The notes under the pieces: model-generated
What the model saw: only the letters and a program-made list of their open reading frames with translations
What the model was told of the DNA's origin: nothing
Databases searched by the model: none
NCBI RefSeq assembly: GCF_964340395.1
Contig: NC_135552.1
Coordinates: 28,479,681 to 28,543,680 of the forward strand
Length of the DNA: 64,000 nucleotides
Direction of reading: 5' to 3'
DNA from: Glandiceps talaboti
Lineage: Eukaryota; Hemichordata; Enteropneusta; Spengelidae
Position numbers and translations under genes: made by a program
Shown: piece by piece, positions 12,906 to 61,431 of the stretch
Position numbering within the stretch: position 1 is the first letter of the stretch
Layout of the letters: each line of letters starts with the position of its first letter

Positions 12906-13149
12906 CTCTTTTAGATACAAATTTCATCCTTACTGAAAATGACTCGATTTCATAGTTCATGGTCTCGTTTTTGTTATTTTAAATTAGGTTAGGTAGGGAT
13001 GGGATGGGTTGGGTTGGGTTGGGTTGGTATGGGTTGAGTTTGGTTGATCTTTCTATATTGTTCTTTCAATGGAGCACCATTGCACCATAAGTCTTAGCAG
13101 ACATGTTTATTTATTAGATGTATACTGCCATAATTCATGACTCCCAAGA

Positions 13150-13290
13150 CCTTACTTCCTTCAAATATATACTGATGAATATTCAGTGTGCATCTAATGA
13201 ATAATCATATCTGTTAAGACCTTACTTCTTCACATAAATACTCATGAATATTCAGTGTGCATCTAATTACTATTCATATCTGCTAAGAAT
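13150..13290 (+). repeat. Two-copy tandem repeat, about 70 bp
   Basis: AAGACCTTACTTC, TACTGATGAATATTCAGTG (second copy TACTCATGAATATTCAGTG), TGCATCTAAT and TCATATCTG(T/C)TAAG occur twice in the same order. A recent small tandem duplication. Confidence 0.85.
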
Positions 13291-13802
13291 GCTCAAGAAT
13301 AATAGAGGTGAAAATATTAAATTTCGTGTTTCTTGGCAATCGAGTGAATCAAGAAATTACTCTCCAGAACCAAATGTTTATGAAAATACTTTCAATTCCT
13401 GGAGTGGCGACCCCTTTAAAATATAACAAGAATAGTCATAGAAGTACTAGGAAAATGACTAACCTAACTGTTATTGTGAGTTGTGACTGTACCATTTCAT
13501 ATTTTTTAATAATGCAACGTCGACAGAAATAATGAAATTATTATTCATATCCTCATTAATTTCTAAATATCATACAAAGAACTATAATCCAGTAATATTA
13601 AAATCCAATACACCTACAGTTTCTACATCTTCTGTTTTGGGAAAATTTCAGGACTAACATTGCAGTCCCTGGGGTTGATTAGAATAATAATAGAAAATAT
13701 CACTACACAGAAGCAATCTCTATCATTAATTCAACCAGGACTGCCAGATATAACAAGGACGTTATCTTAAAATTTCAAAACAAAATTACTTTTAAATAAT
13801 TG

Positions 13803-14014
13803 ATTAGGCCTAATAAAAAAAAACTGTTTGGTTCTTGTTACCCGACCCACCTAGTTTTTCGCTGCCGTCCCTAAACTTTGTTTTACATATTCGAGAAATT
13901 TTTTTTAAAAAATCTCGAAAATTGTGACGTCTCGCTAGAAATAGTGGATGCGGAAACTGAATCAACTTAAAAGACAATATAAAACCTCTTCCAATCTGTA
14001 ATGCCTGTACATCT
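13803..14014 (-). mobile_element. TAGGCCTAA MITE, half copy
   Basis: Begins ATTAGGCCTAATAAAAAAA then TTTGGTTCTTGTTACCCGAC. It is the reverse complement of 39180-39385, with shared blocks such as GATGCGGAAACTGA and AAGACAATATAAA. Similarity ends at about 14014, where LINE-derived coding sequence begins. Confidence 0.75.
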
Positions 14015-14703
14015 TAAACATGCATTTATAACATCAAAGCTTGACTTTAGCAATGGTCTACTGTGTGGAATCTCAAAGAGGTCCATCACATGCACAAAAC
14101 TACAAATGATACAAAATACAGCAGCGAGAATTGTCACCATGAAAAGAAATATGATCACAACACCGAAGCGTTGTTTGCGCTTCACCGGTTACCAGTTGAA
14201 CGTCGGATTGAATACAAGATATAGTTTTGCTCACATTTCGCGCCTTAAATGGACTTGCTCCAACTTACATTTGTGACATTTTAACTCGCTGTTGTTCTAC
14301 CCACACTCTCAGATCTATGGATCAATGTCTACTTACACCTACATCAGCTAACACAAAGTCTTACAGTCAACGTGCCCTTTTACATGCTGCTCCTAAACTC
14401 TGGAATTGTTTGCCAACGGAACTTAGACTTTGTAACTCTATTGACATTTTAAAACGAAAACTGAAGACTCATCTTTTTAAAAAGGCGTATGCTTACTTTT
14501 AATTTGCTGTTTGCTACTTTTATCTATGAACTTTGAACTTGTGTGACCTTGAACGTTTTTTTAACTTGTATCCCTTTTCAGTATTCCTTTCACCTTGTTA
14601 GTTTTGTTCAGCACCTTTGAGCAACATTGAATTACCATATCCTTGTCCAAGACTCCCTCGCCTTATCCAAATCTTGTCTGATAATGTACTGTTATGCAAT
14701 TGG

Positions 14704-14729
14704 CAATCGTAAAATTTATTTTACGATTG
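14704..14729. repeat. Perfect 12-bp hairpin, 2-nt loop
   Basis: CAATCGTAAAAT, TT, ATTTTACGATTG. It lies in the LINE-relic 3' region, where a structured end could have served reverse transcriptase recognition; that role is inferred. Confidence 0.85.
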
Positions 14730-14772
14730 GTGGCACAAACGTAAAGCATAGTTACCTAGATTACTTAGTTAT

Positions 14773-14798
14773 CTCAGACTACTATATAGTGGTCTGAG
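14773..14798. repeat. 26-bp near-perfect palindrome (CTCAGAC...GTCTGAG)
   Basis: CTCAGACTACTATATAGTGG followed by TCTGAG, with one mismatched pair. Related palindromes lie at 60774-60795 and, in part, at 16676-16692. Confidence 0.85.
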
Positions 14799-14875
14799 GT
14801 TTTATATAATCGATGATCTGACATCAGCCTCGAATCTCTACTTCGTTGATGATACTAAACATACATACTCTCTCA

Positions 14876-14876
<1 letters not shown>

Positions 14877-14937
<61 letters not shown>

Positions 14938-15075
14938 CATACATACATACATACATACATACATACATACATACATACATACATACATACGTACGTACGT
15001 ACGTACGTACGTACGTACGTACGTACGTACATACGTACGTACGTACGTACGTACATACATACATACATACATACA

Positions 15076-15106
<31 letters not shown>

Positions 15107-15116
15107 TTTGTGTGTG
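14877..15116. repeat. Compound (AC)n (ATAC)n (GTAC)n (ATAC)n (TG)n microsatellite
   Basis: 240 bp of simple sequence: AC tract, ATAC units, about 14 GTAC units with one ATAC break, ATAC units again, then TG. Near-symmetric, and the GTAC core is self-complementary. Confidence 0.98.
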
Positions 15117-15501
15117 TGTCCATTAACATTCTTTTTCTCCTCGCCTAATAGATGCGTTTATTTTTTATTTTAGCCGACACAAACATCACTCGTATTATTT
15201 TCAATTTAAGATATTCATTCATAAAAATGATAGTGCAGCGCCTCATCTTATTAGTGTTTGGGAGAATGTTAACACACACGACATGTAGTCCTGGAGGTTG
15301 TTTGAATCATTTCATCGTCTAAATGTTTTCATCACTAGGTCGAAGAACTATCTTTTCTTTCATATGACGTAAATCAAAGGACTTTATCAGCATCCACTAA
15401 AGTATTGATTGAAAAGTCTGTGGAATCACGACATATACATCACCATATCGTGACCAGAGAATAACGGTTGAAACCCCAATGACTGTTTTATAATTCATGA
15501 C

Positions 15502-15634
15502 CGATTTTCAAGCCCTTTTCAATGTCTTGAAGAATGTACATTGATTTGCATAGTTGGTATAACTACGTTGCACGTATGTCTTGAAATGGGATTATTAGCA
15601 TCTTAATTATACCTTTCGTTTCTAAAGTTCTTGA
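15502..15634 (+). repeat. Local duplication, copy 1
   Basis: Shares CGATTTTCAA, TTCAATGTCTTGAAGA, GTTGGTATAACTACGTTGCA, TCTTGAAATGGGATTATTAG and TCTAAA(A)GTTCTTG with 16248-16456. This copy lacks the palindromic and ATT insertions of copy 2. Confidence 0.85.
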
Positions 15635-16282
15635 GGTTGATACTAGTATGACATTTCTGGAATGGTCGTCGTGATCATATTACAAAACCCTTGCCGCCTT
15701 CACATCATGTAAATCGTAGTTATTTGTTAACCTACCGTACATCCGATTTGTGACGACAATGACGTTCAGTGCTTTCAAAGAACCACATTATTTTTTAGAC
15801 TCGTGACTACCTTGCGGGTAGAATCAGACAATTACGATTCGGCGCCACTTTTTTCAGGCAAAAATTACTTCCGTTTTATGTTCATACTTTTGGTTATGCA
15901 TACATTTAGATCTGTATATATGGCATTGTAGCTCTTGAAATGTGCACTCCGAGGTTTTCGACACGGCAACCTCTGTTTCTCCCTATCCAAAACCTCGAGA
16001 TTACGCATCGATTTTGAGCGCACGGATTTCGGTATAAAAAACCCCATACCGTTGCTAACGACTATGAAAAATACAGGAATAAACTTTAAATCACTAAATT
16101 CAACTTACGTCTTGTCTACTCTGTCAATCTTGTCTAACTTTGTTCAAGCTGCGAAACAGACAAGGGTGAGTCAAGTATTCAAACAGATTAGCTCAATATT
16201 GCACATGCGCACAACCCTATGCACACACATATATATTTACCTTGCGTCGATTTTCAACTCCTTCTTCAATGTCTTGAAGAGT

Positions 16283-16318
16283 CACAGACAAGTAAGAAGA
16301 TCTTCTTATTTGTCTGTG
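16283..16318. repeat. 36-bp near-perfect palindrome
   Basis: CACAGACAAGTAAGAAGA joined to TCTTCTTATTTGTCTGTG: 17 of 18 pairs complementary (the G/T site fails). It is absent from the sister duplication at 15502-15634. Confidence 0.92.
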
Positions 16319-16399
16319 GAAGAATACATTAATTTGCCTTGTTGGTATAACTACGTTGCACGTTCGTCTTGAAATGGGATTATTAGCATCTCAATAAAC

Positions 16400-16427
16400 A
16401 TTATTATTATTATTATTATTATTATTA
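16400..16427. repeat. (ATT)n microsatellite
   Basis: About nine ATT units, inserted relative to the sister copy. Confidence 0.9.
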
Positions 16428-16580
16428 ATTGTACCTTTGTTTCTAAAAGTTCTTGTAGTAACTGTTCTTTTTATTGAGTACTTTAGAGCAAGTGTGTATG
16501 TGGGGCACATTTCATTTGCTTGTTCATGCTTGACTCTGCAGTCGTCTTCACTGAAGTAGGGAGGGTTATTTTTGTGCACT

Positions 16581-16603
16581 CACCCCCCCCCCCCCCCCCC
16601 CCC
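16581..16603. repeat. Poly-C tract
   Basis: About 22 consecutive C. Such tracts are prone to assembly error. Confidence 0.95.
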
Positions 16604-16999
16604 AATCTGCATACTGCATGAGCTGGACAAACAAGAAAAAAAAGACCGCGTATATGGGTAGTTAATACTTTACAGCTCAGACCACTATAGGTCACAGTGT
16701 TCTTCCCTATTAGTAGTGCAAAAGATGTTACTACTGTAGTCAGTATATGACAGATAACACTAGGTTTATCGCCTACATACAACAATCAGCCAAGTTAATC
16801 GCTCGCAAACGGTATACTATTAATCCGGGTCATTCAGAGACATTTACCGTTTCCGATGTTTCACACCTCCTCCTACACATGTACATGTACATGTAACACC
16901 CACTCACTGGAATATCTTTATTGTGGATTGTGCCTGCCGTGATGTAATCATCTTTATAATTTATCTATTTTCGCACGCTAAAAAGTGATGACGTCATAC

Positions 17000-19900
17000 A
17001 GAAAATTCTGATTGCCGTACGACTACGATGGCTTGTACGGCTACTTCATGGTGTTCGCCAATTTACAGTTACATCGCAGCGTTGCAGGTAACGCTCGAAT
17101 CGAGTATTTAGAGATAATATCTGCTTGATGTAATTCACTGTGATCGTATCTATGTTGATTCTGTTCCCATGGAAACCAATAATTTCTTATTTTGACTTTC
17201 ATAATCATAAATAACACACTGCAAATTGTGACTCATTTCGATAAGAAGGTAATACCACGTATAAGGTAAAACCCTTTAAAGAAGAAAATTATTTGTCTAT
17301 TGTGTGTTTAACTGTCACACAGCTATGGGCAAATAACTGTAAATCAATTACGCATTCATATCATGCTTAAAGTTGTTTAATAATCCGAATTTATTAAAAT
17401 TTAAGCATTGATATGTTTCCCTATGATTTTTATCGTTATTTCATTCACCCAAAAGTGATTAACTGGCTATATTTAAGGAACTGCGGGGACTATAAATACC
17501 CAGAAGGTACAAGGTATATACTAAAAGTTTCGCATTTGATCTTTGAAAGTTGAAACTATCCAGGGAAATCCCAAAGTAATATTACACCGGTGGGATTTCA
17601 AAGTGTGCCTTTCGCAAAGTACCGACTAATCTTTAAAAACACGACAGAAACAATGCAAGGAAGTCTAAAAATAGCCACTAGTAAATCTTTAATGTCAGAT
17701 ATAACATTTCTCATCACGAAACCGATTGTTGTAAAATGGCGTTTGTAGCACAAGATTGCAGGAATCGGACACTTCTTAGCAAAGAGTTAATAGCTGAATT
17801 CGTGTGTTGTGCCGCAATTGGAGACACTTATTGTTTTGTTCTCTTCGCAGCTTATCTAGCGATGGTACATACTTGATATGTTTCGTGTTTGGAGTAAAAT
17901 TACAATATTATGTCGTATCGATTAAAGGAGTGACATGGCATTTTCAAAATAAATCATTGGTAGATTTTCCATCATAATCTCTGTGAAACACCGCCGACTA
18001 TTTTATGCCGAAAGCTGTGTCTGTACTTTTACTGGTTTGTTGTTTTACGCTGGAGACAGTAGCGTCTGACCGTCTGAAAGCCGATATCTAGATTCAACAC
18101 TATCATTAATGGCAGATTTTCAAAAGTACACTTATACTTCTTACAAGACTACATTACGTCTTGGTTACACAACAATGGCGTTTTAATGATTCAAGGTATT
18201 TTGAATTAAACAGTCTGGTTAATAGTTTTTAGTAAACGACGAGTCATTGAATGAGATAGCATGTTTGTACAAATCTCGATATCCACTGTCGAGGAATGTG
18301 TTTATTGAACACTTCCCCCCCCCCCCCAATAAACTACATCCAGCATGAGGAGACTATTATACAAAGTATTTAATAAATATACACATTTACATGTAATTCC
18401 GATTGACATGGTCCTTAGGGGTTGCTCCAATACGTTTAGTCCATGTGTCGATGTTCACATTTCTCGTGCACCACTCGAGCCCAGTGGCACGGGCGGGATA
18501 TGCAGTTTGCCATGCCCACAATTTCATTTTGTGATGGCCCACTCCAGCGTCTGACCGGTGCCGTCACGTGTTGTTATGAAGCAGCTTTTCAGTTATTGTT
18601 CATTGATTCTTCGATTCAATTTTCTGATCTCTATGACCATGACCTTGACCTTTCTTGTCAAGGTCAAATGCCTAATGTCACTCTTTCTGTCGAACGAGGT
18701 ATTTCAGCACATGAATGTGTATTTCCATTGCGATTGTTGGTTTTCCTAATTGAAGATTGGTTCTATCATTGGCAAGGGAAATGTAATCCTTCGTGTAAAT
18801 TCCCAGCTGTGTGCAGCCTACAATATTCAAGTGACATGTGGTTTAAATGGCCAGCAGTGAAATTTCACGGATCATCTCTTACCAACATTCACGTAGGTCA
18901 TATTCTTTATTTTCAAGCTTAGTTAAAATGTTTGTTCAAGATAACACTTTATGAGAGGTAAATATAAACCAGGCACCAATTTATCACTAGACTGCACTTG
19001 TCTAATATCTTTAAATTTCTTTGCAAGGTCAGAATTGTCATCTTTGAAATATTCATGACCTTCATTCAACTTAAGACTAAAATCACATTGTGATCCAGTG
19101 AAATACAACCTCTCCATTGCTATGAAATGTCTTCGTTTTACATCTATTACAAGCCTCAAGGTAGTCAGCTGTTGTTGCTTTTTTAGTCCTATTTTATGAG
19201 TTAAAAAATCTCGTTCAAAGTATATGGCTTCTTTAATATTGGTCACGAGTTGTTCATTTGAATGGCGAGTGTTCAAATAATGTTAGAAAGGTAGGCGGAC
19301 ATTCATAAAACATTGACTATTTTTATCATATTGTAAAGTCAGCGAAAATCTCCCATTTCTATGCGATTCCGGTACGATAACAACTTGATGTCATCGTTGT
19401 TAAACTACTCATCTCTTTACGGCAATGTACAGGACGCATCGCCATTCAGAAATATGATACAACATGGAAATATTAAGCAAAAATGTACACTATTGTATTA
19501 CTGTGTATAAATATATGGCAACATCGCGCTTCCAAATTGTTATGAGCCTAGTATGTACAGTATATCGTCATGATTTTACGTTGACTGTCTTTAATAGTGA
19601 AAAGATTATCGACAAAGTTGATCGAATTGTCATCGTAAATTGCAGGGCGTTCCAGCTATAGGACAACGTAGCATACAAGTTAACAAGTGTTGCACTTAAC
19701 CTATATTTTACGTTAGCTCTGAACAACTCTCAATGTTAGCCCTTTCCTGTTAATACTTAGACAGTTTTCGTCATCGACATTTCACTAATTACTGTATGAC
19801 GACTACTACCGTGTCGTCCTATTCCCGCCTGTACACTTAGCTTTCTCGAGTTTGCTTCACTCAAGCTTGATTTCCGTTGTCCACAGTATAGTGCTTGATG

Positions 19901-21187
19901 ATTATGTAGAGAGCGCTGCAGACCGGTTGGAAACGATGAGGGGAATCATAAAGTTCAAGATGATAGGTCATCAGGGAGTCATAAGTATGATAAACTAAAG
20001 TATAACCTTTCACCTTTGAGGTTAGTCCTCAAGATACTCGTGATTACACATTACACAATGGAGGTGTCTATAATACTCAGTGGTAATTATTTCCTGTGTG
20101 ATTTACCTTGTTACTATTACCAGTGACGAGGCGCTGTTTGTCTAGTTTAGTGGACATTTTGTCCTGTACATGTGTAGGAAAGATCTCGGAATGAGTATGA
20201 ATTAAACAGATTTGTACAGTCGCTAGCTGCTTATGTTATTTCCAGATAAACGTTTTGACGATTGTTGTATTTGAAGTTGAGTTTGTCACTTCTGCCTCAA
20301 TAGCAATAATTCCGACATGCTTTCAACTCCTACGAACAAAGGAACATCGATTTTTAAAAACCTCCCAAAGGTAAAATCTTACTATAGGTAATAATACAAT
20401 GTTTGGTAATTACTCCTGTCCCCCTATATCTACATAAGGATTAGCTATTTTAGACAGGGTGCGGTGGTTTTATGCAAACGGTCGACCACTTAAAAATATA
20501 AACACCCAACATATCCTACCCGACAGTAAGTACAGTACATGTGTCGTGTTACACATTATTTATTTAATACGTCATCTATCATATTCATTTATCAAAGGAA
20601 AACCGTTTGCTACGTATACCTAAGGCATAGCTATGAAAGGAACCGATACACAGCTGCTCAAATGAATGATGACTATGATATACCCGGTATTTGAGACACA
20701 CAAAATGGTACAACAAACTATTTTACCTATACTTTCTTAGTGCTGACCGTCAATTAGTTTAACGCGGGTTTGGTCATCATCAAATGTGAAGATAATATTC
20801 TTAGCTACAATTTTAACGATGGTTACTTATGTCCAAAGGTCAGTCAAAACACCACAATATGGCAATTTTTCAGTAACGTATTAATGATAATCCAAAGTTC
20901 ACAATTTATACATCGACTATTCGAGCAAGTGAGAGCAAATATTTCCGCTGAGGCAACCAGACAGTTATTCTTATCCAGTGCCGGCTCATGTTTTTATGAC
21001 AATTTCACGATGCCCATATTATCATGATTAGATTATTTTATGTTTACATGGTGACAATCAACAAAAGATCCAACTATTCAAAAGTTGAATTATTAATGCG
21101 TTTACATCATTTTAAGAAAACTCAGTGCGTATTTAAAACCAATTCTCGCAAATCAGAGTTATTATTTCTTTCGTGACACTGCGAAAC
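17000..21187. other. Intergenic stretch, no recognised gene
   Basis: Includes two longer open frames, 18443-18922 (+, 159 codons) and 18923-19276 (-, 117 codons). Neither shows a domain I recognise. A C11 tract lies near 18316. No repeat family recognised. Confidence 0.4.
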
Positions 21188-21269
21188 TAGTCTCTGTTAG
21201 CCAGACGCCTGTTTGGGGAGGTCTCGTAGGCAGAGCCCCCATTGGCAAGAGTCTGGGTATCCGAGACTA
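21188..21269. mobile_element. 82-bp mini-element with imperfect terminal inverted repeats
   Basis: Left end TAGTCTCTGTTAGCCAGACG; the right end, read in reverse complement, is TAGTCTCGGATACCCAGACT. The internal part GGGGAGGTCTCGTAGGCAGA is GC-rich and unlike its AT-rich surroundings. Looks like a very short MITE. Confidence 0.6.
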
Positions 21270-21988
21270 CGGTGCCGTAAAAGAGGGTATTGTTTATGAT
21301 ATGCCGAGTATGCCAAAAAGAACAGTTTGAATTAGAATTTTATGTCCAAATTTTTTTATACTGCTTGTACGATTTTTGTATATGTCTATTTTTTATATTA
21401 AGTCTATGGTGTTTTTTATATTTGTGATATTTCACTTTTTAAATATATATTTGTCTTATTTTACTTATATATTAAGTTTTTTTTTTATTTCATTTTTTTT
21501 TAAAATTCTTTTGATTTTTTTTACATGCCGATTTGTTTTTATTCTTGTGACGATCTTTTTCTTTCGAGTCTAGGACCATCGAGTGACTCGATTTCCATAA
21601 CTGGAGTGTTGAGTAGCTCTGATGTGATCGGCTTCCGGTAGGGCTAATATAACACGTCGTTCTCCACTATAGTACTCACTCGCCTGCACATGTGATTTCA
21701 ATACATACACTGGCACTCCTACTTTCAGATGATATAACTTTCTGTGTTCTAAGTGCTCTTTGTCCAACCATTCACCTTATTGCGATACACGTTCAATGTA
21801 CCACGTGCCTTATTCTGAACCAGTCAACAGAAGGGAAACGGTCGAAGTCAGGGACTAGTGAATATCTCCGATGGGGGGGGGGGGTCAGTGGATTTGATCT
21901 ATCGGGCAAGCAAAAATCTCTAAATACTTGGGGCACCTGTAAATACGGGTATACTTAATACTGCTTTGCATATTGTAACCATTGTCTT

Positions 21989-22141
21989 AAACTACAGTCT
22001 CTTTTACGGCACCGTCCAAGACGCACCCCTGAGAGGTCGTAAACTACAGCCTCTTTTACGGCACCGTCCAAGACGCACCCCTGAGAGGTTGTAAACTACA
22101 GCCTCTTTTACGGCACCGTCCAAGACGCACCCCTGAGAGGT
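21989..22141 (+). repeat. 52-bp tandem repeat, three near-identical copies
   Basis: Units start at 21989, 22041 and 22093, exactly 52 bp apart: AAACTACAGCCTCTTTTACG then GCACCGTCCAAGACGCACCC then CTGAGAGGT. Only one or two substitutions separate the copies. GC-rich for this window. A diverged single unit may exist at 51662-51705 (CCACAGGCCTTTCCACGGCA...TAGACGCA). Confidence 0.95.
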
Positions 22142-22333
22142 ATTTCGTTGCTACAGCAGAAATATGTGTTCTGGTTTGCGAGAATGTTTGTAATTAAATG
22201 AAATACATTCTAGATAGCTGGGCGATGGTTATTGGAGTTTGTATTTAATACCTTTAATTGATATTTTACATTCTATAACTGCACGAAATACATTCTAGGA
22301 TCGGGTTGTCGTCCAGGAAGCTTGGAAGAAATA

Positions 22334-22334
<1 letters not shown>

Positions 22335-22416
<82 letters not shown>
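22335..22416. repeat. (TGTC)n microsatellite
   Basis: About 20 perfect TGTC units followed by GACTGACTGACT. Confidence 0.97.
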
Positions 22417-23759
22417 CGACTGACTGACTTTCGTCACTTTTAATATCACTCACACTCAGGCTATATGGTTTACATAAATTACCCTTTTCGCCACAAACAC
22501 ATGTTTTTCTCATGTACTACACAATTGACAATTTCCCATTGCCATTTTGATAAAGTACTTTTAAATTTGTCCCTGACACCTTTCCAAGTAAGCTTTGATT
22601 TAATTATCACCAGATAAAAGTAGCTGATTGAGAAGAAGGGCAGTTTGTTTTAAATGTTAAGCTTTTATGTGCTCGAGGCATTAATTAGTTGAACTGAAAG
22701 CTTTCTGAGGTTGCGTGAAATCCGAATTAAGCGAGGTAAATGTAGCTGCCTGCAGATAAAACGATTCTGGACTGTATCATTTATTTTACTACACTTTGGC
22801 AGTGACATTTCAACGCACGATTGTATTACGTAATAGAATACAATGTGTTATTTCAAGTACTGTGTTTCAAACTGGAGGACCTTGAAGAAGTTGGCATTCT
22901 TTTCAACGGTGCAATTTCTTTTTTTGAATACTCTCTTTTCTGTTTATCGCTTTGGCGGCCGTAGATTTGTACAAGAATATGTTATGTAACATGTACTTAT
23001 CTCGTTCGTTAAAGACAATTTTCAAGAAATGATTATTTATATATGACTCCCACGAATAAATTGTTTCAACCCAATTGCATACATTTGCATACAATAGTGT
23101 ATTGTTCTACGTCGGTTTGTTATGTCGTTTAGTGCCAGTATTAAAATCAAACAATTTCGTCTTTTGTTCAGTCTGGCATTAAGCATTGCCAAAACTGTAA
23201 GGCAACATTTACTGAGGTGAAGCGATTACAACACCATCTTACAAGACTATTGTTATTTTGGTTTAGGAAAGACTGTCAATACAAAAGACGATTGGAAGGG
23301 TATAAGAGATTTACAGATGTCTCATTTTCAAGCCCACTAGTAGGACAGAAAATCAAATGTTACGAAACCGGAGAGCTGGCTAAAGATCTTGCAACAAATG
23401 CATTAGCCCTTCCCTTGTAAAACTTGTATTTTACTTTCTTTTCTCGTTACGCTATTATGGAGACGGTTACAGTTTGTCACAGTAGATGTCTTATAAAAAC
23501 TCACATCACAGGTTAAAGTTTGTCACGTAGATGATCCATAAAATTCACATCACTGGTTAACGTCTGCAAGTCTAAAATGTACATCTTTTTGAATAGCGCC
23601 GCCTATATAATGCGATAAATTACTAGCAGCGATGAAATTGTTCTTTCTCGTAACTCGGTGTAATCACTGAGTATGTTCTCGTTCTATTGTACCCGCCCAT
23701 CCATGTTCACTTGTCAACCAGCATAGGGGTGTTGCTTTGACAATATCCCAACGGAGCAA

Positions 23760-24094
23760 CTCTGCAGGCTTATTATATAGTATATTAGAAGTGAGCATTC
23801 ATCCCGGCAGGGGAACCAATCATCTGTTTCAGAACCTTTTAGTCACGTTGCTGTATCGACATTGACCACACCTGATTTATTGTGGACGAGAGAACTTGAG
23901 TCATATAGAGAAGCGATGTTGACATTAATCCAGAGTTGCAGAAGAAGACTACTCAGAGAAAGTATCTTCAACTGAAGACACGATAACTGCTAACTTGGTT
24001 TCAATCTTCTTTCGCTAGATTTCGACCGTGGTTATTTGTCTACTCGACGTCAACGTAATATTCCATGGACTTGGAGCCGACTCATCTATGAGAA
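23760..24094 (+). promoter_or_regulatory. Possible promoter and 5' UTR of the receptor gene
   Basis: The 335 bases before the first ATG include an AT-rich TATA-like stretch at about 23770-23787 (TTATTATATAGTATATTAG) roughly 300 nt upstream of the start codon. No splice acceptor with a good pyrimidine tract is visible just before the ATG. The assignment is positional only, and an upstream noncoding or signal-peptide exon cannot be excluded. Confidence 0.2.
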
Positions 24095-60658
<36,564 letters not shown>

Positions 60659-60773
60659 GTAAGGTTAGCATCGATCGTTTACTACACCTGGGCAGTAACA
60701 AACCCTGTGGATTGCTTACTGTATTCTCACATGACGATTCTCTAGGCGGCTCAGATCTGAGCTGTATTCAAAG

Positions 60774-60795
60774 TCAGACCTCTATAGTGGTCTGA
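60774..60795. repeat. 22-bp palindrome TCAGACC...GGTCTGA
   Basis: TCAGACCTCTATAGTGGTCT then GA, with one mismatched pair. Same core as 14773-14798. Lies 115 bp after exon 9. Confidence 0.85.
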
Positions 60796-61431
60796 GATTT
60801 AAAGCAATATTCTGATCACCCTTTAATTGCAATAATAATGACGTAAACGTTTTCAAGCCAGGCTGATAACTTGTCAATGTATTCTCAAAACTCACAAAAT
60901 TGGAAATTAATAAAACTCATCATTATCAAGTTTTAAATCAGTTTTTTCTTTTTTCTCATATATTCGTGATCTGAACGGTGAATCAATTTTAATGACTCGA
61001 CTGCATTGATATTATAAAGTTTGTATATGATTATGCGTATCTAATATAGAAATACTATCTATCTTCAAAATACAACTTCCAAAGTATCAAGCACATTTAT
61101 GTTTGATAATGCATAAATTAATGAAGTCATTTAACCTAGGGATATGAAATTCCACATCGGACACAATGATATGTATTGTTTTAAAGTCCTCATGGTATAT
61201 TTAGTCTATTTAAAAAATATGAATACTATTACTTGTAGTCGGTTATACCTAACGGTTTTAGCATATCAAATAAGTAGCTGCATATAACTGATACTGTGCA
61301 TAGCGTGATTCTAGATGATAAATGACAACTAAAATGCCTAATGGTTAAGTTTTTGCTATTCGAAATTGTTCAGTATAATCGAAGATTCTAACATTCTAGA
61401 TCTCAGTCTGATTGACATTCAAGACATTAGC

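Larger units (their letters stand above)
14001..14830 (+). pseudogene. Dead CR1/L2-type LINE: C-terminal reverse transcriptase relic and 3' UTR
   Basis: Frame 14001-14165 encodes HAFITSKLDFSNGLLCGI and LQMIQNTAARIVT, the typical end of the non-LTR reverse transcriptase domain. A shift then leads to RLPVERRIEYKI, a stop, and another shift into LTFRALNGLAPTYI ... ALLHAAPKLWNCLPTELR ... LKTHLFKKAYAYF ending at 14502. The rest of the reverse transcriptase and the endonuclease are absent, so this is a 5'-truncated copy. The 3' UTR-like part holds a perfect hairpin at 14704-14729 and a palindrome at 14773-14798. Confidence 0.85.
16248..16456 (+). repeat. Local duplication, copy 2, with two insertions
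   Basis: Same ordered blocks as 15502-15634. It has an extra ~42-bp palindromic segment at 16280-16322 and an (ATT)n tract at about 16400-16427. An open frame at 15935-16372 crosses it but has no recognisable domain. Confidence 0.85.

Noticed and set aside
14824-15148. Long open frames rich in Tyr-Val-Cys-Met or Thr-His-Ile on both strands
   Set aside because: They are translations of the compound microsatellite and exist in several frames at once.
15935-16372. 145-codon plus-strand open frame
   Set aside because: Crosses the end of a local duplication and its palindromic insert; composition and content look random and no domain is recognisable.
18443-18922. 159-codon plus-strand open frame
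   Set aside because: Longest non-repeat frame apart from the receptor, but no domain, poor start context and no evident partner exons. Worth one database search.
18923-19276. 117-codon minus-strand open frame with charged, protein-like composition
   Set aside because: No family recognised and no splice partner seen; not strong enough to call a gene.
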